64,000 nt of DNA. It comes from Vibrio maritimus. GTDB lineage: Bacteria > Pseudomonadota > Gammaproteobacteria > Enterobacterales > Vibrionaceae. The stretch spans positions 248,001 to 312,000 of the forward strand of contig BBMT01000001.1 in the NCBI GenBank assembly GCA_000755425.1. Reading direction: 5' to 3'. Under the pieces are notes generated by a model. The model saw nothing but the letters and a program-made list of their open reading frames with translations, ran no database searches and had not been told where the DNA came from. The translations under genes and the position numbers were made by a program. Shown one piece after another: positions 46,268 through 56,768 of this stretch (position 1 is its first letter; each line of letters starts with the position of its first letter).

Positions 46268-47058
46268 ATGGCTCAGTATGTATCTAACCCTGTGAATGAG
46301 CAGGGAATAATTGATTGGAGCGAAGAAGAAAACCGCATTTGGCATGATCTTGTTGAACGCCAACTGGATTTAGTCAAAGACAGAGCCTGCAAAGAGTACT
46401 TGCGCGGACTTGAACTGCTTGATTTACCGCTGGATAGAGCGCCTCAGCTGACTGAAATAAACAGCGTGTTGCAGCGAGAAACTGGCTGGCAAGTGGAGCC
46501 TGTTCCAGCGTTGATCGATTTTGACCGCTTCTTTGAACTGTTAGCATCACGTAAGTTCCTGTGGCGACATTTTTACGCTCTCGAGAAGAGTTTGACTACC
46601 TTCAGGAGCCCGACTTCTTCCATGAGATCTTCGGCCACTGCGCCATGTTGACCGATCCGGATTTTGCCGAGTTTACTCAGCACTATGGAAAGCTTGGCTA
46701 TCAAGCGAGCAGCAAGCAGAGAGTCTATCTGGCGAGATTGTATTGGTTTACCGTCGAGTTTGGTCTTGTTGAGCAAAATGGCGATCTAAAGATTTACGGG
46801 GGCGGCATCTTGTCATCTCCAGGTGAAACTCTGTACGCACTCGATGATGAAAGGCCGCTGCGCCAAGCGTTTAGTGTCGATAACGTGTTAAGAACGCCTT
46901 ATCGAATCGACATTATGCAGCCGACTTACTTTGTGCTGGACGACATTCGCCAGCTGTATGAACTAAAACAACAGGACTTGAGCCAAGACGTCGCACGAGC
47001 GATGGAATCGGGCTTACTCCCTCCACTTTTTGAACCAAAGGACATGACACATGCTTAA
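46268..47058 (+). CDS. phhA: Phenylalanine 4-monooxygenase (one frameshift)
   Basis: PhhA hydroxylates phenylalanine to tyrosine with tetrahydropterin, iron and O2. The restored protein has 263 residues, the usual bacterial length. Iron ligands are the two His of FFHEIFGHC (about 119 and 124) and a Glu in FTVEFGLV. A missing C near 46558 breaks it before [32 protein letters not shown] precedes the ATG. It overlaps phhB by eight bases, and a TyrR box lies upstream. Confidence 0.95.
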
Positions 47059-47386
47059 TGAACTACGCTGCGAAGCCTGCAGCAGCGATGCAATTGCACT
47101 GGGTAGGGATGAACAACAGCAGTTACTGACAGAGCTTAATGATTGGCAAATTATAGAGCGTGATGGTATCCCGCAACTTGAGAAGCACTATAAATTTAAG
47201 AATTTTAAGCTCGCTTGGGCGTTTTCAAACCAAGTGGCGGAGCTGGCCGAAGAAGAGTTCCATCACCCAACAATCACGCTGGAGTGGGGCAAAGTGACCG
47301 TGACCTGGTGGAGTCACTCTATCAAAGGGTTGCATCAAAATGATTTTATCTGCGCAGCCAAATGTGACGGTTTTATCGCACAGTAA
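47051..47386 (+). CDS. phhB: 4a-hydroxytetrahydrobiopterin dehydratase
   Basis: A 111-residue PCD/DCoH protein that dehydrates the 4a-carbinolamine made by PhhA so that the pterin can be reduced again. The active-site His pair is in [16 protein letters not shown] near 73-88, followed by the conserved [16 protein letters not shown]. Its start overlaps the end of phhA, so the two are translationally coupled. Confidence 0.95.
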   Translation: MLNELRCEACSSDAIALGRDEQQQLLTELNDWQIIERDGIPQLEKHYKFKNFKLAWAFSNQVAELAEEEFHHPTITLEWGKVTVTWWSHSIKGLHQNDFICAAKCDGFIAQ

Positions 47387-47403
47387 AATTCATCGCTTTA
47401 CAA

Positions 47404-47437
47404 CAAGATCCTCGTTTAACGCGGGGATCTTTTGTTT
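47404..47437 (+). terminator. Probable terminator after phhB
   Basis: AAGATCC pairs with GGATCTT around an inner CG(TTTAA)CG helix, followed by TTGTTTTG. Confidence 0.65.
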
Positions 47438-47567
47438 TGGGTCAGAATAGAGGTGTCGCACTTTCCATGTCAGCAACTGTATTGGTAAGAAGTCGATTTG
47501 AGTCAAAAAAGATGATGAAACCTTACAGTTATATCAATTAATATGCGTACAATGGTTATAAACCTCA

Positions 47568-47591
47568 AACGTACAGTTGTTGAGGTACGTT
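47568..47591. promoter_or_regulatory. Operator-like inverted repeat upstream of the RND operon
   Basis: AACGTAC-N10-GTACGTT lies about 25 bases before the membrane-fusion gene. Its spacing suits a TetR- or MarR-type dimer, but no such regulator gene is adjacent. Confidence 0.5.
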
Positions 47592-47617
47592 GACTAAAGA
47601 GCACCATAAGGGACACT

Positions 47618-48784
47618 ATGTTCAAGCGCAGTATTAAATGGATTCTCCCGTTCGCAATCTTAGGCGTGGCGGGTGGCGGTTACTTCTTAGTTCAAAAGAC
47701 TGCACCAGAAGTCGAGACAGAGAAAACGCTCGACACCACACCGCGTGTCAAAACTCAAATTTTGCAAGCACAGACTCATCAAGTTCAGATTTCGAGTTTT
47801 GGTGAAGTTGTACCTTTGGAACGTACAGCGTTGTCTACCCAAGTTTCGGGTGAAGTGACCAGTTGGCACCCAAATTTTGTCTCAGGCGGGGTGGTTAAAC
47901 GCGGTGAAGTGCTGTTCACTATTGAGAAAGATGACTATCAAGCCGCGGTACTGCAAGCTCAAGCAGAACTTGCACAAGCTCAAGCGACCCTCATCGAAGA
48001 GCGTGCAAAAGCGAAAGTCGCTGAGCGCCAGGCCAAGAAAATCAAAGATACCCAAGTATCGGATCTTTATCTTCGTATCCCACAAGTATTAAGTGCAGAA
48101 GCCCGTGTGAAATCAGCGCAGGCAGGGCTGCGCCGTGCTAATCGTGACCTTGAAAATACCGAAGTGGAAGCACCTTACGATGCGTTGGTGGTGTCACGCA
48201 ATATCGGTGTTGGTCAATATATTACCGCAGGCTCTCAGGTAGCGGAAATCAATAACATTGAACACGCAGAAGTTATGGTGCCGATCGCTGGATTCGACGC
48301 GCCATTCTTACCGAAAGATATCGAAGGCGTCAGCGCCGAGATCATTGCTAAAGGTCGTATTGAAGCGATTCGAGAAGGCCAAATCGTTCGTGATTTGGGT
48401 GTGGTCGATAGTGCGACGCGTATGGTGAACATGGTGATTCGTATTGATGATCCATACGGCCTTAAATCTAATTTAACCCCTCTGCCGTTTGGCTCTTATG
48501 TTGAAGTCCAATTCAATGGCCGAACAGTGGACAACTTATTTCAAGTGCCACAAGAGCTTGTTATTGATGAGCGAGTTTGGGTGATGGATCCAGAAGACAA
48601 ACTGATTCCAAAGCCAGTACATGTGCTTCGTGAGGAGCAGGCCAACTTCTTTATTGATTCAGGCATTGAGAATGGTGACGAGCTGGTATTGACGGTACCC
48701 GAGTTTCCGCAGATTGGTATGACCGTTATTCGGGTCAACGACGAAGCCGATGTCTTGGCGCAGCAAGGAGAGGCCAGTGAGTAA
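47618..48784 (+). CDS. RND efflux membrane fusion protein
   Basis: A 388-residue periplasmic adaptor with an N-terminal membrane anchor (residues 7-24). It has a lipoyl-like half (STQVSGEVTSWHPNFVSGG), a coiled-coil hairpin (residues about 105-165, Ala/Gln/Glu-rich), the second lipoyl half (EVEAPYDALVVSRNIGVGQY) and a beta-barrel domain. It links the RND pump to an outer-membrane channel, which is not encoded here. AAGGGACACT precedes the ATG. The pump gene begins eight bases before its stop. Confidence 0.9.
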   Translation: MFKRSIKWILPFAILGVAGGGYFLVQKTAPEVETEKTLDTTPRVKTQILQAQTHQVQISSFGEVVPLERTALSTQVSGEVTSWHPNFVSGGVVKRGEVLFTIEKDDYQAAVLQAQAELAQAQATLIEERAKAKVAERQAKKIKDTQVSDLYLRIPQVLSAEARVKSAQAGLRRANRDLENTEVEAPYDALVVSRNIGVGQYITAGSQVAEINNIEHAEVMVPIAGFDAPFLPKDIEGVSAEIIAKGRIEAIREGQIVRDLGVVDSATRMVNMVIRIDDPYGLKSNLTPLPFGSYVEVQFNGRTVDNLFQVPQELVIDERVWVMDPEDKLIPKPVHVLREEQANFFIDSGIENGDELVLTVPEFPQIGMTVIRVNDEADVLAQQGEASE

Positions 48785-51700
48785 CTCGACCCAGCGAGGC
48801 ATAATTGCTCTGTTCGCCAACAATTCGGTGGCGGCCAACTTGCTGATGGCGTTTGTACTCATTATGGGTACGGTCAGTTACTTTCTGATTCAGCGCCAAA
48901 TGTTCCCGAACTTTGAAATTAACTACATTCGTGTGACCGCGTCTTACCCGGGGGTGTCGGCACAAGAGATAGAGGAAACCATCCTTATCAAAGTGGAAGA
49001 GTCACTCAAGGATGTCACCGAAATCAAAAAAGCAGTTACGGATGCGTATCGCGGTGGCGGCCAAGTTACGCTCGAAATCGATACCAAAGCTGATCTTCCG
49101 GAAGTACTTGACCGAGTCAAACAAAGGGTTGATGCCATTGCCAGTTTTCCAAGGGCAATGGAGCCAATTAAAGTCACGCAAATCGAGTTCAAGCAAGATG
49201 TGATAGGTATGGTGCTGTCGGGCAATACCTCACTGACTGAGCTCAAAACCATCTCTAAACAAGTAGAGAAAGAGCTGCTACAACTGAGTGATGTGTCGCT
49301 AGTTGAGGTCAGCTCACCACCGGATGAAATTGGTATTGAGATTCACCCTGATGAGCTGCGTACGTATGATCTTACGTTGGACGATGTGGTGTCGGCGATT
49401 CAGAAATACTCCGCCAATTTCTCAGCAGGGCAAGTGCGAACCAACACCGGCTTGGTTTCTATTCGAATTGAAAACCAGTATTACGATGGCTATGAATTCC
49501 GCCAAATCCCCGTCAAACTCGGTGCCAATGGTTCGAAAGTGTTGCTCGGTGATATTGCTACCATTAAAGATGAGTTCACTGAAGGGCAGCACTACTTTAA
49601 ATTCTCGGGTGAGAATGGCATTTATCTCACGGTAAAAGCCACTAAAACTCAGAACATGGTACCGGTAGCTGAAACGGTGAAGCGCTACATAGAAGCTCGC
49701 AACCAAACCTTGCCGCATGGGGTGCAAATCCACACCTTGATGGATATGACCTATTACCTCAACGCTCGCCTCGACATGATGCTCAAGAATTTGATGCAGG
49801 TGCAGTTTTGGTCGCGGTATTGCTCACTATATTCTTGCGTTTTCGCTTAGCAATGTGGGTAATGGTCGGGTTGCCGGTTTGTTTCCTTGGTGCGGTGATG
49901 TTGATGCCGCTGTTTGGCGTAAGTATCAATATCATTACTTTGTTCGCCTTTATCATGGTACTCGGTATCGTGGTCGATGATGCCATCGTGATAGGGGAGA
50001 GTGTGTATACCGAGGTAGAGAAGAACGGAGGCGGTGTCACTAACGTGGTGCGCGGCGCTCAGCGAGTCGCTACACCTGCTACCTTTGGTGTGTTAACCAC
50101 CATCGCGGTGTTCGTCCCGTTTCTATTCTCAACCGGCCCTGAAAAAGCGTTTTTCTATGGCTTGTCGATAGTCGTTATCTTCTGTCTCATCTTTAGTTTG
50201 ATTGAATCAAAGCTTATTCTGCCTGCTCATTTGGCACACACGAAGTTCACGCCCATTAAGGAGAACAGCTACCGAGCTCGGTTTAATCGTGCTTTCTTTA
50301 AGTTCATCAACGGGCCTTATAAACGTACTGTCAGTAAATGTGTGGAATGGCGCTGGTCTGTCATGGCGGGATTCATTGCCATTTTGGTCGTGAGCGCAGC
50401 ATGGTGACCTCAGGGCATGTGAGAATGATCCCAAGCCTAAAGTGCCGTCTGATTTCCCCATGATCAGAATCGAAATGAACAGTAACGCTTCAGATGAGCA
50501 AACCATTGATGCTTTGCTGACGCTTGAGAAAGTGGTTAAAGCGGTAGATAACGACATTCAAGAAGAATTTGGTATGCCGGTCATTCGCGACATGATGACC
50601 ATTAATACCAGTCGAACTGAAGGTATGCTTATCCTACCGTTAGTGGATGAGGAAGTGCGTCCTGTTGATGCGTTCGAGCTCTCTCGCCGCTGGCGTGAAA
50701 AGCTGCCGACCATCGTCGGCCTCAAGTCCATTGTGATTAATGACAATGTGGCTGGTGGTGATGACGGTGATGAGTTTGGTTATCTGCTTTATGGGCCAGA
50801 TATGGAAGTGCTTAATGAAGCAGGAAGAGAACTCATTTCCAAGCTGCAACTGCAAACTGGGCTGTTTGATGTCAGTTCATCAATGGATACAGGCAGCCGA
50901 GAAGTACAGCTCTCTTTAAAACCTGTGGCCTACGATCTTGGATTAGATCTAGCCAGTGTTGCGGCGCAAGTCGGCGGCAGCTTTTATGGCGGTGAGGCAC
51001 AGCGTGTGTTGAGAAACACAGAAGAAGTTCGAGTCATGGTTCGCTATCCAAAGCTGACCCGTGAGGCCTTCTCATCTCTGCGCTATGCGCTGATCAATAC
51101 TCCATCGGGTAAGAAAGTGATGCTCGGTGATGTGGTAGAAATTGAAAGCAAACCGGGTATTAACCAAATTCGACGCGAAAATGGCTTTAGAACGGTGTAT
51201 ATCTACGGTTCTATTGACGAGACCGTTATTGAGCCCGATAAAGCGGTGCAGAATATCGAGGATAATGTTCTGCCAGAGCTGAAGGCCATGTTCCCAGAAG
51301 TGACCACCGAGCTTGGTGGCACGATTGAAGAGCAGCAAAAGCAATCGGCGGAACAAATCGTATTCTTTGTAGCGGGTATGATTACGGTGTATATCCTGCT
51401 CGCGGTGCCTCTCAAAAGTTATGCTCAGCCGCTGATCATCATGTCGGTGATCCCATTTAGTCTGACCGGGGCGATTTGGGGGCACTATTTCTACGGTTTA
51501 GATATGTCGATGATGTCGACGTTTGGTCTTATCGCGGCTGCGGGGGTGGTGATCAATGACTCGTTGGTGATGACCGATTACGTCAACCAAATCAAAGCAC
51601 GCTGTGACTGCGCTAAAACAGCAGTCGTTGAGGCGGGATGTGCCAGGTTTAGGGCAATCACCCTTACTTCGGTTACAACCTTCTTCGGCGTTCTGCCAAT

Positions 51701-51899
51701 TATGTTTGAGACCAGCTTGCAAGCTGCATTCGTTAAACCTATGGCCGTTGCTCTAGGGTTTGCAGTCATGTACGCCACTGTAGTGACCTTGATTGCCGTG
51801 CCATGCTTGTATGTGATTTTGGAAGACATTGGTGGAGTATTCCGTAAGGTGAAAAGGCTCTATTTCCCGCTAAAACAACCTGCCGCTGAACGCAGCTAA
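48777..51899 (+). CDS. RND efflux permease, AcrB/HAE-like (three frameshifts)
   Basis: A 1041-residue inner-membrane proton-driven pump once three missing bases are restored (near 49797, 50403 and 50433). It begins with GTG at 48777 after AAGGAG and overlaps the adaptor gene. It shows the first helix VAANLLMAFVLIMGTVSYFL, the porter domain start NYIRVTASYPGVSAQEIEET, and the proton-relay Asp pair in LGIVVDDAIVIGE in TM4. Late helices include SVIPFSLTGAIWGHYFYGL. The substrate range cannot be predicted. The outer-membrane partner is absent. Confidence 0.9.
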
Positions 51900-52188
51900 T
51901 TCCAATCTTAATTGGCTCGGTGAGCTCTGACTCCCGAGCCGATACCAACTTAATTTCCAGATAATACCTATCAAAAAACCTCAGTTTACTTACTTGTTTA
52001 CCGTAATATAACTCTTTATTTATCAATTGATTATGGATTGTTTCTTTGATTTAAAACTGCCCATGTATTCGATTGATAAATAGTTACTGTTTTGAGTAAA
52101 TCAGTACCAGTTCATAAAGTCACTACCAGAAAAACGAGGACATCTTATCGTTTGATGTCTGGATTTTGGATAACAAAGGTGACTGACA

Positions 52189-53250
52189 ATGAAAAAAACA
52201 GTGATTGCGCTAGGTATTGCTGCAGTAGCAAGTTCGGCTTTGGTGAGCACGGCAAACGCTTGTTCGAGAATTACGCTAGATACACCGTATGGAGTGTCAC
52301 AAGTTCGCACCCTTGATTGGGGAGAGAAGTTGGGGACGGTAGCGATTGTGACACCAAAAGGGACGAAGGTCGTGACCAAAGATGTACCTTCTTACCAGCA
52401 GGCCGCGTCGTGGACGGTGAAGTACCCAACGCTTAACTTGGAAGAGCGCGAAGTGTTTGTCGATACCTCTGGTGAAGCAATCAACAGTGAAGGTTTGTCA
52501 GCCTCTACGCTCTATATGTATGACTCACAAGCTTTCATCAAAGACTATAAAGACACGGGTGCTCCTGCTGTGAACTGGGGTGACGCTGCTGCATTTATGG
52601 CTCAGAACTTTAAGACGGTTGCTGAAGCCGTGACTGCATTTGAAGCGAATGAGTTCCAATTTGCTTGGGCGGATGGCATTCATGGCACTCAACACGGTTT
52701 GCATATTTCGGTACAAGACAAATCGGGTGATATTGCCTTGTTTGAATTGAACGAAGGCGGCGAAATGGTGGTCTATCGCGGGTCAGTGAACGACAAGCTG
52801 CGTGTGATGGCGAACGCACCCCTGCAACAGTATCACGATCAAAATGCGGAAAAGATTGGCGATATGTCAGTCGTCGAGAACGGCTTCAAGATCGGCTCTT
52901 CAATTGCGTCTTCGGAGCGTATGCTACGCGGCCTATACAACACTGCTCACGTAGAGTTCTCTGATACAGCAACATGGCCACAAACTGAAGGCAAGCTGCA
53001 GTCTACTTTTGATGCGGGTAACTTGGTTCCTCAAGACATTATTGACCCTACCAATGGCGAAACGTACGCCACGTGGATCCAGTACACCTACAACTTAGAG
53101 AACGGCTCATTCAAGATGCGTAACTTGGATACGTATAGTGAAATTCGTATCGATCTGAACGAGTTAGCGACCATTTCTCAAGTCTCCTGCGCTGACTTGG
53201 TTGAACAAGCAGAAGTTTCTGGCACTGCAACCTTTACTCCTTGCCAATAA
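52189..53250 (+). CDS. Secreted choloylglycine hydrolase/penicillin V acylase-family Ntn hydrolase
   Basis: A 353-residue periplasmic or secreted Ntn hydrolase. The signal peptide ends STANA after residue 24, so cleavage exposes Cys25 as the N-terminal nucleophile (CSRITLDTPYG). Conserved RTLDWGEKL near 40-48, an Asn/Arg-containing substrate wall (EGLSASTLYMYDS) and late SSERMLRGLYNT support the family. Members hydrolyse amide bonds of conjugated bile acids, penicillin V or acyl-homoserine lactones. The substrate is undetermined. AAGGTGA precedes the ATG. An outer-membrane protein and a small protein follow. Confidence 0.88.
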   Translation: MKKTVIALGIAAVASSALVSTANACSRITLDTPYGVSQVRTLDWGEKLGTVAIVTPKGTKVVTKDVPSYQQAASWTVKYPTLNLEEREVFVDTSGEAINSEGLSASTLYMYDSQAFIKDYKDTGAPAVNWGDAAAFMAQNFKTVAEAVTAFEANEFQFAWADGIHGTQHGLHISVQDKSGDIALFELNEGGEMVVYRGSVNDKLRVMANAPLQQYHDQNAEKIGDMSVVENGFKIGSSIASSERMLRGLYNTAHVEFSDTATWPQTEGKLQSTFDAGNLVPQDIIDPTNGETYATWIQYTYNLENGSFKMRNLDTYSEIRIDLNELATISQVSCADLVEQAEVSGTATFTPCQ

Positions 53251-53342
53251 GGGCACCTTTATCCTGAGGGCGCCATTACTCAGGGATAATTCAATCCAAG
53301 GACGACCTAATTAAAGGGACTTATGTTTAATTAGGTAACTTC

Positions 53343-54074
53343 ATGAAAAAAACACTACTCACTGTCACGTTGTGCGCGATGACAGCAGGCGCATTCGCGT
53401 CAAATTCGACGCCAGCGGACACTGCGGGTGAGGATATTAACTACGGCGATCCAACGGCTTCTTTTTCCACCCTTGGGGTTTCTCGTTCAGGTGATGCGAC
53501 GCAGCTCAACGGCATGCTGGGCATGGGAAACAATATTTTCCAGCTCGACCTTGGTTTGGCGGATAAGAAAACCTATGACGACAAACTTGATTACAATTAT
53601 CGTGCTCGCTATTTCCATGTTACCGACGGTTTAGGTGTCAGCGTAGACGTACTGGGTGACCGAAACAGCACCACAGCTTTGGCGGGACTCATCTATAAGT
53701 TCCAAGTGACGGACAATATCATGCTTTTCCCAATGTTGTCGGTTGGCCGTACTTCTGCTGATTGGAAGGAGAACGGTGTTAACTGGAACCCTGGAACAGC
53801 GGATATCTATGTCAAGGATCAGAATTTCGACTCTAATGTTTATCAAGCTGGCCTTTACGGCATGTATGCGTTCGACGCGGGTCACTGGTTGTATGCGAAT
53901 CCGAAATCGACCTACGTTCAGCAAACCAAAGAGTGGATACCTCAGGTAGAAATCGGTGGTGGCTACATGGTTTCAGATGTTGTTTCAGTGGGCTTTAAAG
54001 TAGAACACACTGCGGAAACTAAGTACCTGAAAAAAGACACCACAGGTTGGCTACAAGCTAACTACTACTTCTAA
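53343..54074 (+). CDS. Outer-membrane beta-barrel protein of unknown function
   Basis: A 243-residue protein with a signal peptide (residues 1-19, ending GAFA), alternating amphipathic strands and a C-terminal YF, the usual barrel end. Visible strands include IFQLDLGLADKKTYDD, LDYNYRARYFHV and QVEIGGGYMVSDVVSVGFKV. It may be an OmpA-like or small porin-type barrel. It lies between the Ntn hydrolase and a 59-residue membrane protein, probably in one transcript. Confidence 0.75.
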   Translation: MKKTLLTVTLCAMTAGAFASNSTPADTAGEDINYGDPTASFSTLGVSRSGDATQLNGMLGMGNNIFQLDLGLADKKTYDDKLDYNYRARYFHVTDGLGVSVDVLGDRNSTTALAGLIYKFQVTDNIMLFPMLSVGRTSADWKENGVNWNPGTADIYVKDQNFDSNVYQAGLYGMYAFDAGHWLYANPKSTYVQQTKEWIPQVEIGGGYMVSDVVSVGFKVEHTAETKYLKKDTTGWLQANYYF

Positions 54075-54086
54075 TGAGGTGAGATC

Positions 54087-54266
54087 GTGGAAGACACACT
54101 AGATATCGTCGAAATGTGTGTCATGGATGATCGCAGTTTTATACTGGCTTATTTGATTGGATCAGCATCGATGGCGTTATGGTTTGAGTTTCGTAGACTT
54201 GGGCCAAAGGCAAGGCGTCGCGATAATAAGGCCAAGCAAGAATCAGGTAATACAACGGCTCCCTAG
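54087..54266 (+). CDS. Small 59-residue membrane-anchored protein
   Basis: A GTG-started frame preceded by an AGGTGAG ribosome site, 12 bases after the outer-membrane protein gene. It encodes a helix (SFILAYLIGSASMALWFEF) followed by a strongly basic tail (RRLGPKARRRDNKAKQ). The stop codon TAG sits in the loop region of the terminator hairpin. I do not recognise it. The gene is easy to miss because of its size. Confidence 0.65.
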   Translation: MEDTLDIVEMCVMDDRSFILAYLIGSASMALWFEFRRLGPKARRRDNKAKQESGNTTAP

Positions 54267-54280
54267 GGAGCCGTTTTCTT
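54254..54280 (+). terminator. Terminator overlapping the small-gene stop codon
   Basis: AACGGCTCCC/GGGAGCCGTT pair around TA and are followed by TTCTTTT. The stop codon of the 59-residue gene lies within the hairpin. Confidence 0.88.
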
Positions 54281-54289
54281 TTCAACAGT

Positions 54290-55150
54290 TTAGTTTAGCC
54301 GAGTTAGCATCGAGCGCTGAAATTGCTTAGGCGTTTGACCAAACTCGTTTTTGAACAAACGTATAAAGTGAGAGATATTGTCATAACCCGTTTCGTAGGC
54401 TGCGTCGGTGACGGACATCGAGGTTAAATGTCGCTTCGCCGCTTTTAAACGCAGTTGCGTTAAGTACTGCTTCGGGTTTTGTTCTGTCATCAGTTTGAAC
54501 TTCTGTGAGAAGCTCGACAGCGATAATCCCACTTCTTCCGCGACCTGAGACAGCGACAATTGCATGCCCTCCTGAGAGTTCATTAATCGTATCGCGCGCT
54601 TAATTGGATGTGATTGATTGCCATTGATGATGCTGTGGCAAGCGTTATTACGAAGAAGCTCAAACACTAATTCTTGACCTGTTAGGTCAATCAAAAAATC
54701 CATTCCAGTTTCTTGCTCACGAAGGATATCTTGCATTCTCCCATGTAGAGCATCAACCCGCTTCTCAATCGGGTTAACAACAAAACGTTGTGAATCGAAT
54801 GATTGAGAGGTATCGAATTCTAAATAGTCGGAGACTCGCTGCGCGACTTTCTCGATCAGTGGTTCCGTGAACTCATACACCAATGCCTTGGTATACTCCG
54901 GCATCTTCATATGGATATTAGAGTTCGGTGGCAACAATACGAACTCATCGCTCTGATATTTAAACGCTTCTGACTGATTAACTTTTACAGATTTAGCCCC
55001 CTCAAGGATGGTGCAAAGGCGAGGGGCTTCGTATGAACGGTATTCGTCGTGAAAGTCTTTTGGGAGGTCGTAATAGAGCAAATTGATTTGACCTGCGCTC
55101 AGGGCATACTCTCGCTCTGCGATGCGACTAAAGTTGCTTAACGTGTGCAT
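54290..55150 (-). CDS. AraC-family regulator
   Basis: A 286-residue AraC-type regulator. The N-terminal cupin-like domain is at residues 15-150 (YEAPRLCTILEGAKSVKVNQ, FVLLPPNSNIHMKMPEY). The C-terminal AraC HTH is at residues 185-285 (LSLSQVAEEVGLSLSSFSQK, DAAYETGYDNISHFIRLFK). It resembles regulators with an AraC_N domain located near alcohol dehydrogenase genes and may control the adjacent iron-alcohol dehydrogenase. The ATG at 55150 is preferred over 55210. Confidence 0.88.
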   Translation of the reverse strand: MHTLSNFSRIAEREYALSAGQINLLYYDLPKDFHDEYRSYEAPRLCTILEGAKSVKVNQSEAFKYQSDEFVLLPPNSNIHMKMPEYTKALVYEFTEPLIEKVAQRVSDYLEFDTSQSFDSQRFVVNPIEKRVDALHGRMQDILREQETGMDFLIDLTGQELVFELLRNNACHSIINGNQSHPIKRAIRLMNSQEGMQLSLSQVAEEVGLSLSSFSQKFKLMTEQNPKQYLTQLRLKAAKRHLTSMSVTDAAYETGYDNISHFIRLFKNEFGQTPKQFQRSMLTRLN

Positions 55151-55319
55151 GAGTGGTGCTTCGCTCCTATTACGAGGGTGAATCCCACAATAGACAGGAG
55201 AAAATAGCACAACATTGATCTGTGTTAGTTAATCTCTCGCCATTTATAAAACAAAACTGCAGGCAAACGTTTTACCTGCAGTTCTGAGATGTGACTCGAA
55301 ATTAGTACTCTAATTTGTC

Positions 55320-56467
55320 TTATAGAGCAGCGGCTAGAATGCCAACAATTTCGTCATGGGTTGCTTGTTTCGGGTTAGTGAAACCACATGCATCCTTAAG
55401 TGCGTTTTCAGCAAGAACGTCGAAGTCGTCGCGTTTAACACCAAGCTCTTCTAGACCTGCTGGAATGCTAACGTCTTTTGATAGCTGACGGATAGCGTCC
55501 AAACCTGCGTTTGCTGCTTGCTCATCGCTCATACCCGCTGTATCAACACCCATCGCGCGCGCTACATCTGCTAGGCGTGCTGGTGCAACTTGTGCGTTGT
55601 ACTGCTGAACATGTGGTAGCAGAACTGCGTTACATACGCCGTGTGGAAGATCGTAGAAACCGCCCAGTTGGTGTGCGATAGCATGAACATAGCCAAGAGA
55701 CGCATTGTTAAACGCCATACCCGCCATAAACTGTGCGTATGCCATGTTGTCACGCGCTTCTAGGTTATCACCGTTTGCCACTGCTTCACGCAGGTTAGCT
55801 TGAATCATTTCAATGGCTTTGATAGCTGAAGCATCAGTAACAGGAGTGGCCGCGATAGACACGTACGCTTCGATAGCGTGAGTCAGTGCATCCATACCGG
55901 TTGCTGCCGTCAGTGAAGCTGGTTTCGCTAGCATTAGCTCAGGGTCATTCACTGAGATAATTGGCGTGACGTTTTTGTCCACGATAGCATCTTAATGTGA
56001 CGAGCTTCGTCAGTGATGATGCAGAAGCGAGTCATCTCTGATGCTGTGCCAGCCGTGGTATTGATAGCAATTAGAGGAAGTTGAGGCTTTTTGGAAACGT
56101 CTACACCTTCGTAGTCTTTGATTTCGCCGCCGTTTGTCGCAAGTAGCGCAATGCCTTTCGCACAGTCGTGTGGTGAACCACCGCCGAATGAGATAACACA
56201 ATCACAGCCGTGCTCTTTAAGAAGAGCAAGACCGTCGTTCACGTTCTCGATGGTTGGATTTGGTTTAGTTTCGTCATAAACCACAGCAGCAACTTGTGCT
56301 TCATCCAATAGCGTTGTCAGCTTATTTACTGCACCAATTTTGTTTAGAACGCCGTCTGTCACAATTAGGGCTTTTTGAAAACCGTGGCTTTCAATCGTTT
56401 TTACTGCGTCAGCTAGGCAACCAGCACCCATAAGGTTCAAAGATGGAATATAGAATGCGTTAGACAT
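55320..56467 (-). CDS. Iron-containing alcohol dehydrogenase (one frameshift)
   Basis: A 382-residue group III alcohol dehydrogenase, the usual length. It has the NAD-binding [14 protein letters not shown] near 97-110, metal-binding Asp and His in [15 protein letters not shown], and two further His in [18 protein letters not shown]. It resembles YiaY/AdhB types that interconvert alcohols and aldehydes. One missing G near 55989 shifts the frame after RHIKM. The AraC-type gene lies next to it on the same strand. Confidence 0.92.
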
Positions 56468-56664
56468 GTTCTACCTCGTTTAACTTTCAAAAATTATCAA
56501 TTTCAAACCTATGAATAGGTCTTACTTTATCTTCTGAACTCAGACTATCAGTGGTCGCAATGGGCAAACTAGCGCTGGTTTTATAGAAATAGTCGATTTT
56601 TTACGAGGGTTTATTTTCGTGACAGGATGCGAGGTAGGTCGGCTATAAAGTAGGCGCCAAAAGA

Positions 56665-56701
56665 AAAGCACAGAATCGGTGACTAAGCGATTCTGTGCTT
56701 T
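56665..56701 (-). terminator. Terminator of the PTS EIIBC gene
   Basis: A 14-bp stem AAAGCACAGAATCG/CGATTCTGTGCTTT is followed on the minus strand by TTCTTTT. Confidence 0.85.
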
Positions 56702-56768
56702 AGGGGGAGCGGTAAGGTGATACCGCGTTATCTGTTTAAGCGGAATACTTAAACCAGAATTCGGTTAG

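Noticed and set aside
48777..51899. Programmed ribosomal frameshifting in the RND pump
   Set aside because: No slippery heptamer or downstream pseudoknot is shared by the three breaks, and the pattern is genome-wide in this window.
51905..51945. Hairpin after the RND pump as a terminator
   Set aside because: ATTGGCTCGG/CCGAGCCGAT can pair with one wobble, but no T tract follows on either side.
52092..52316. Plus-strand frame at the start of the Ntn hydrolase
   Set aside because: It overlaps the clear signal peptide of the hydrolase in another frame.
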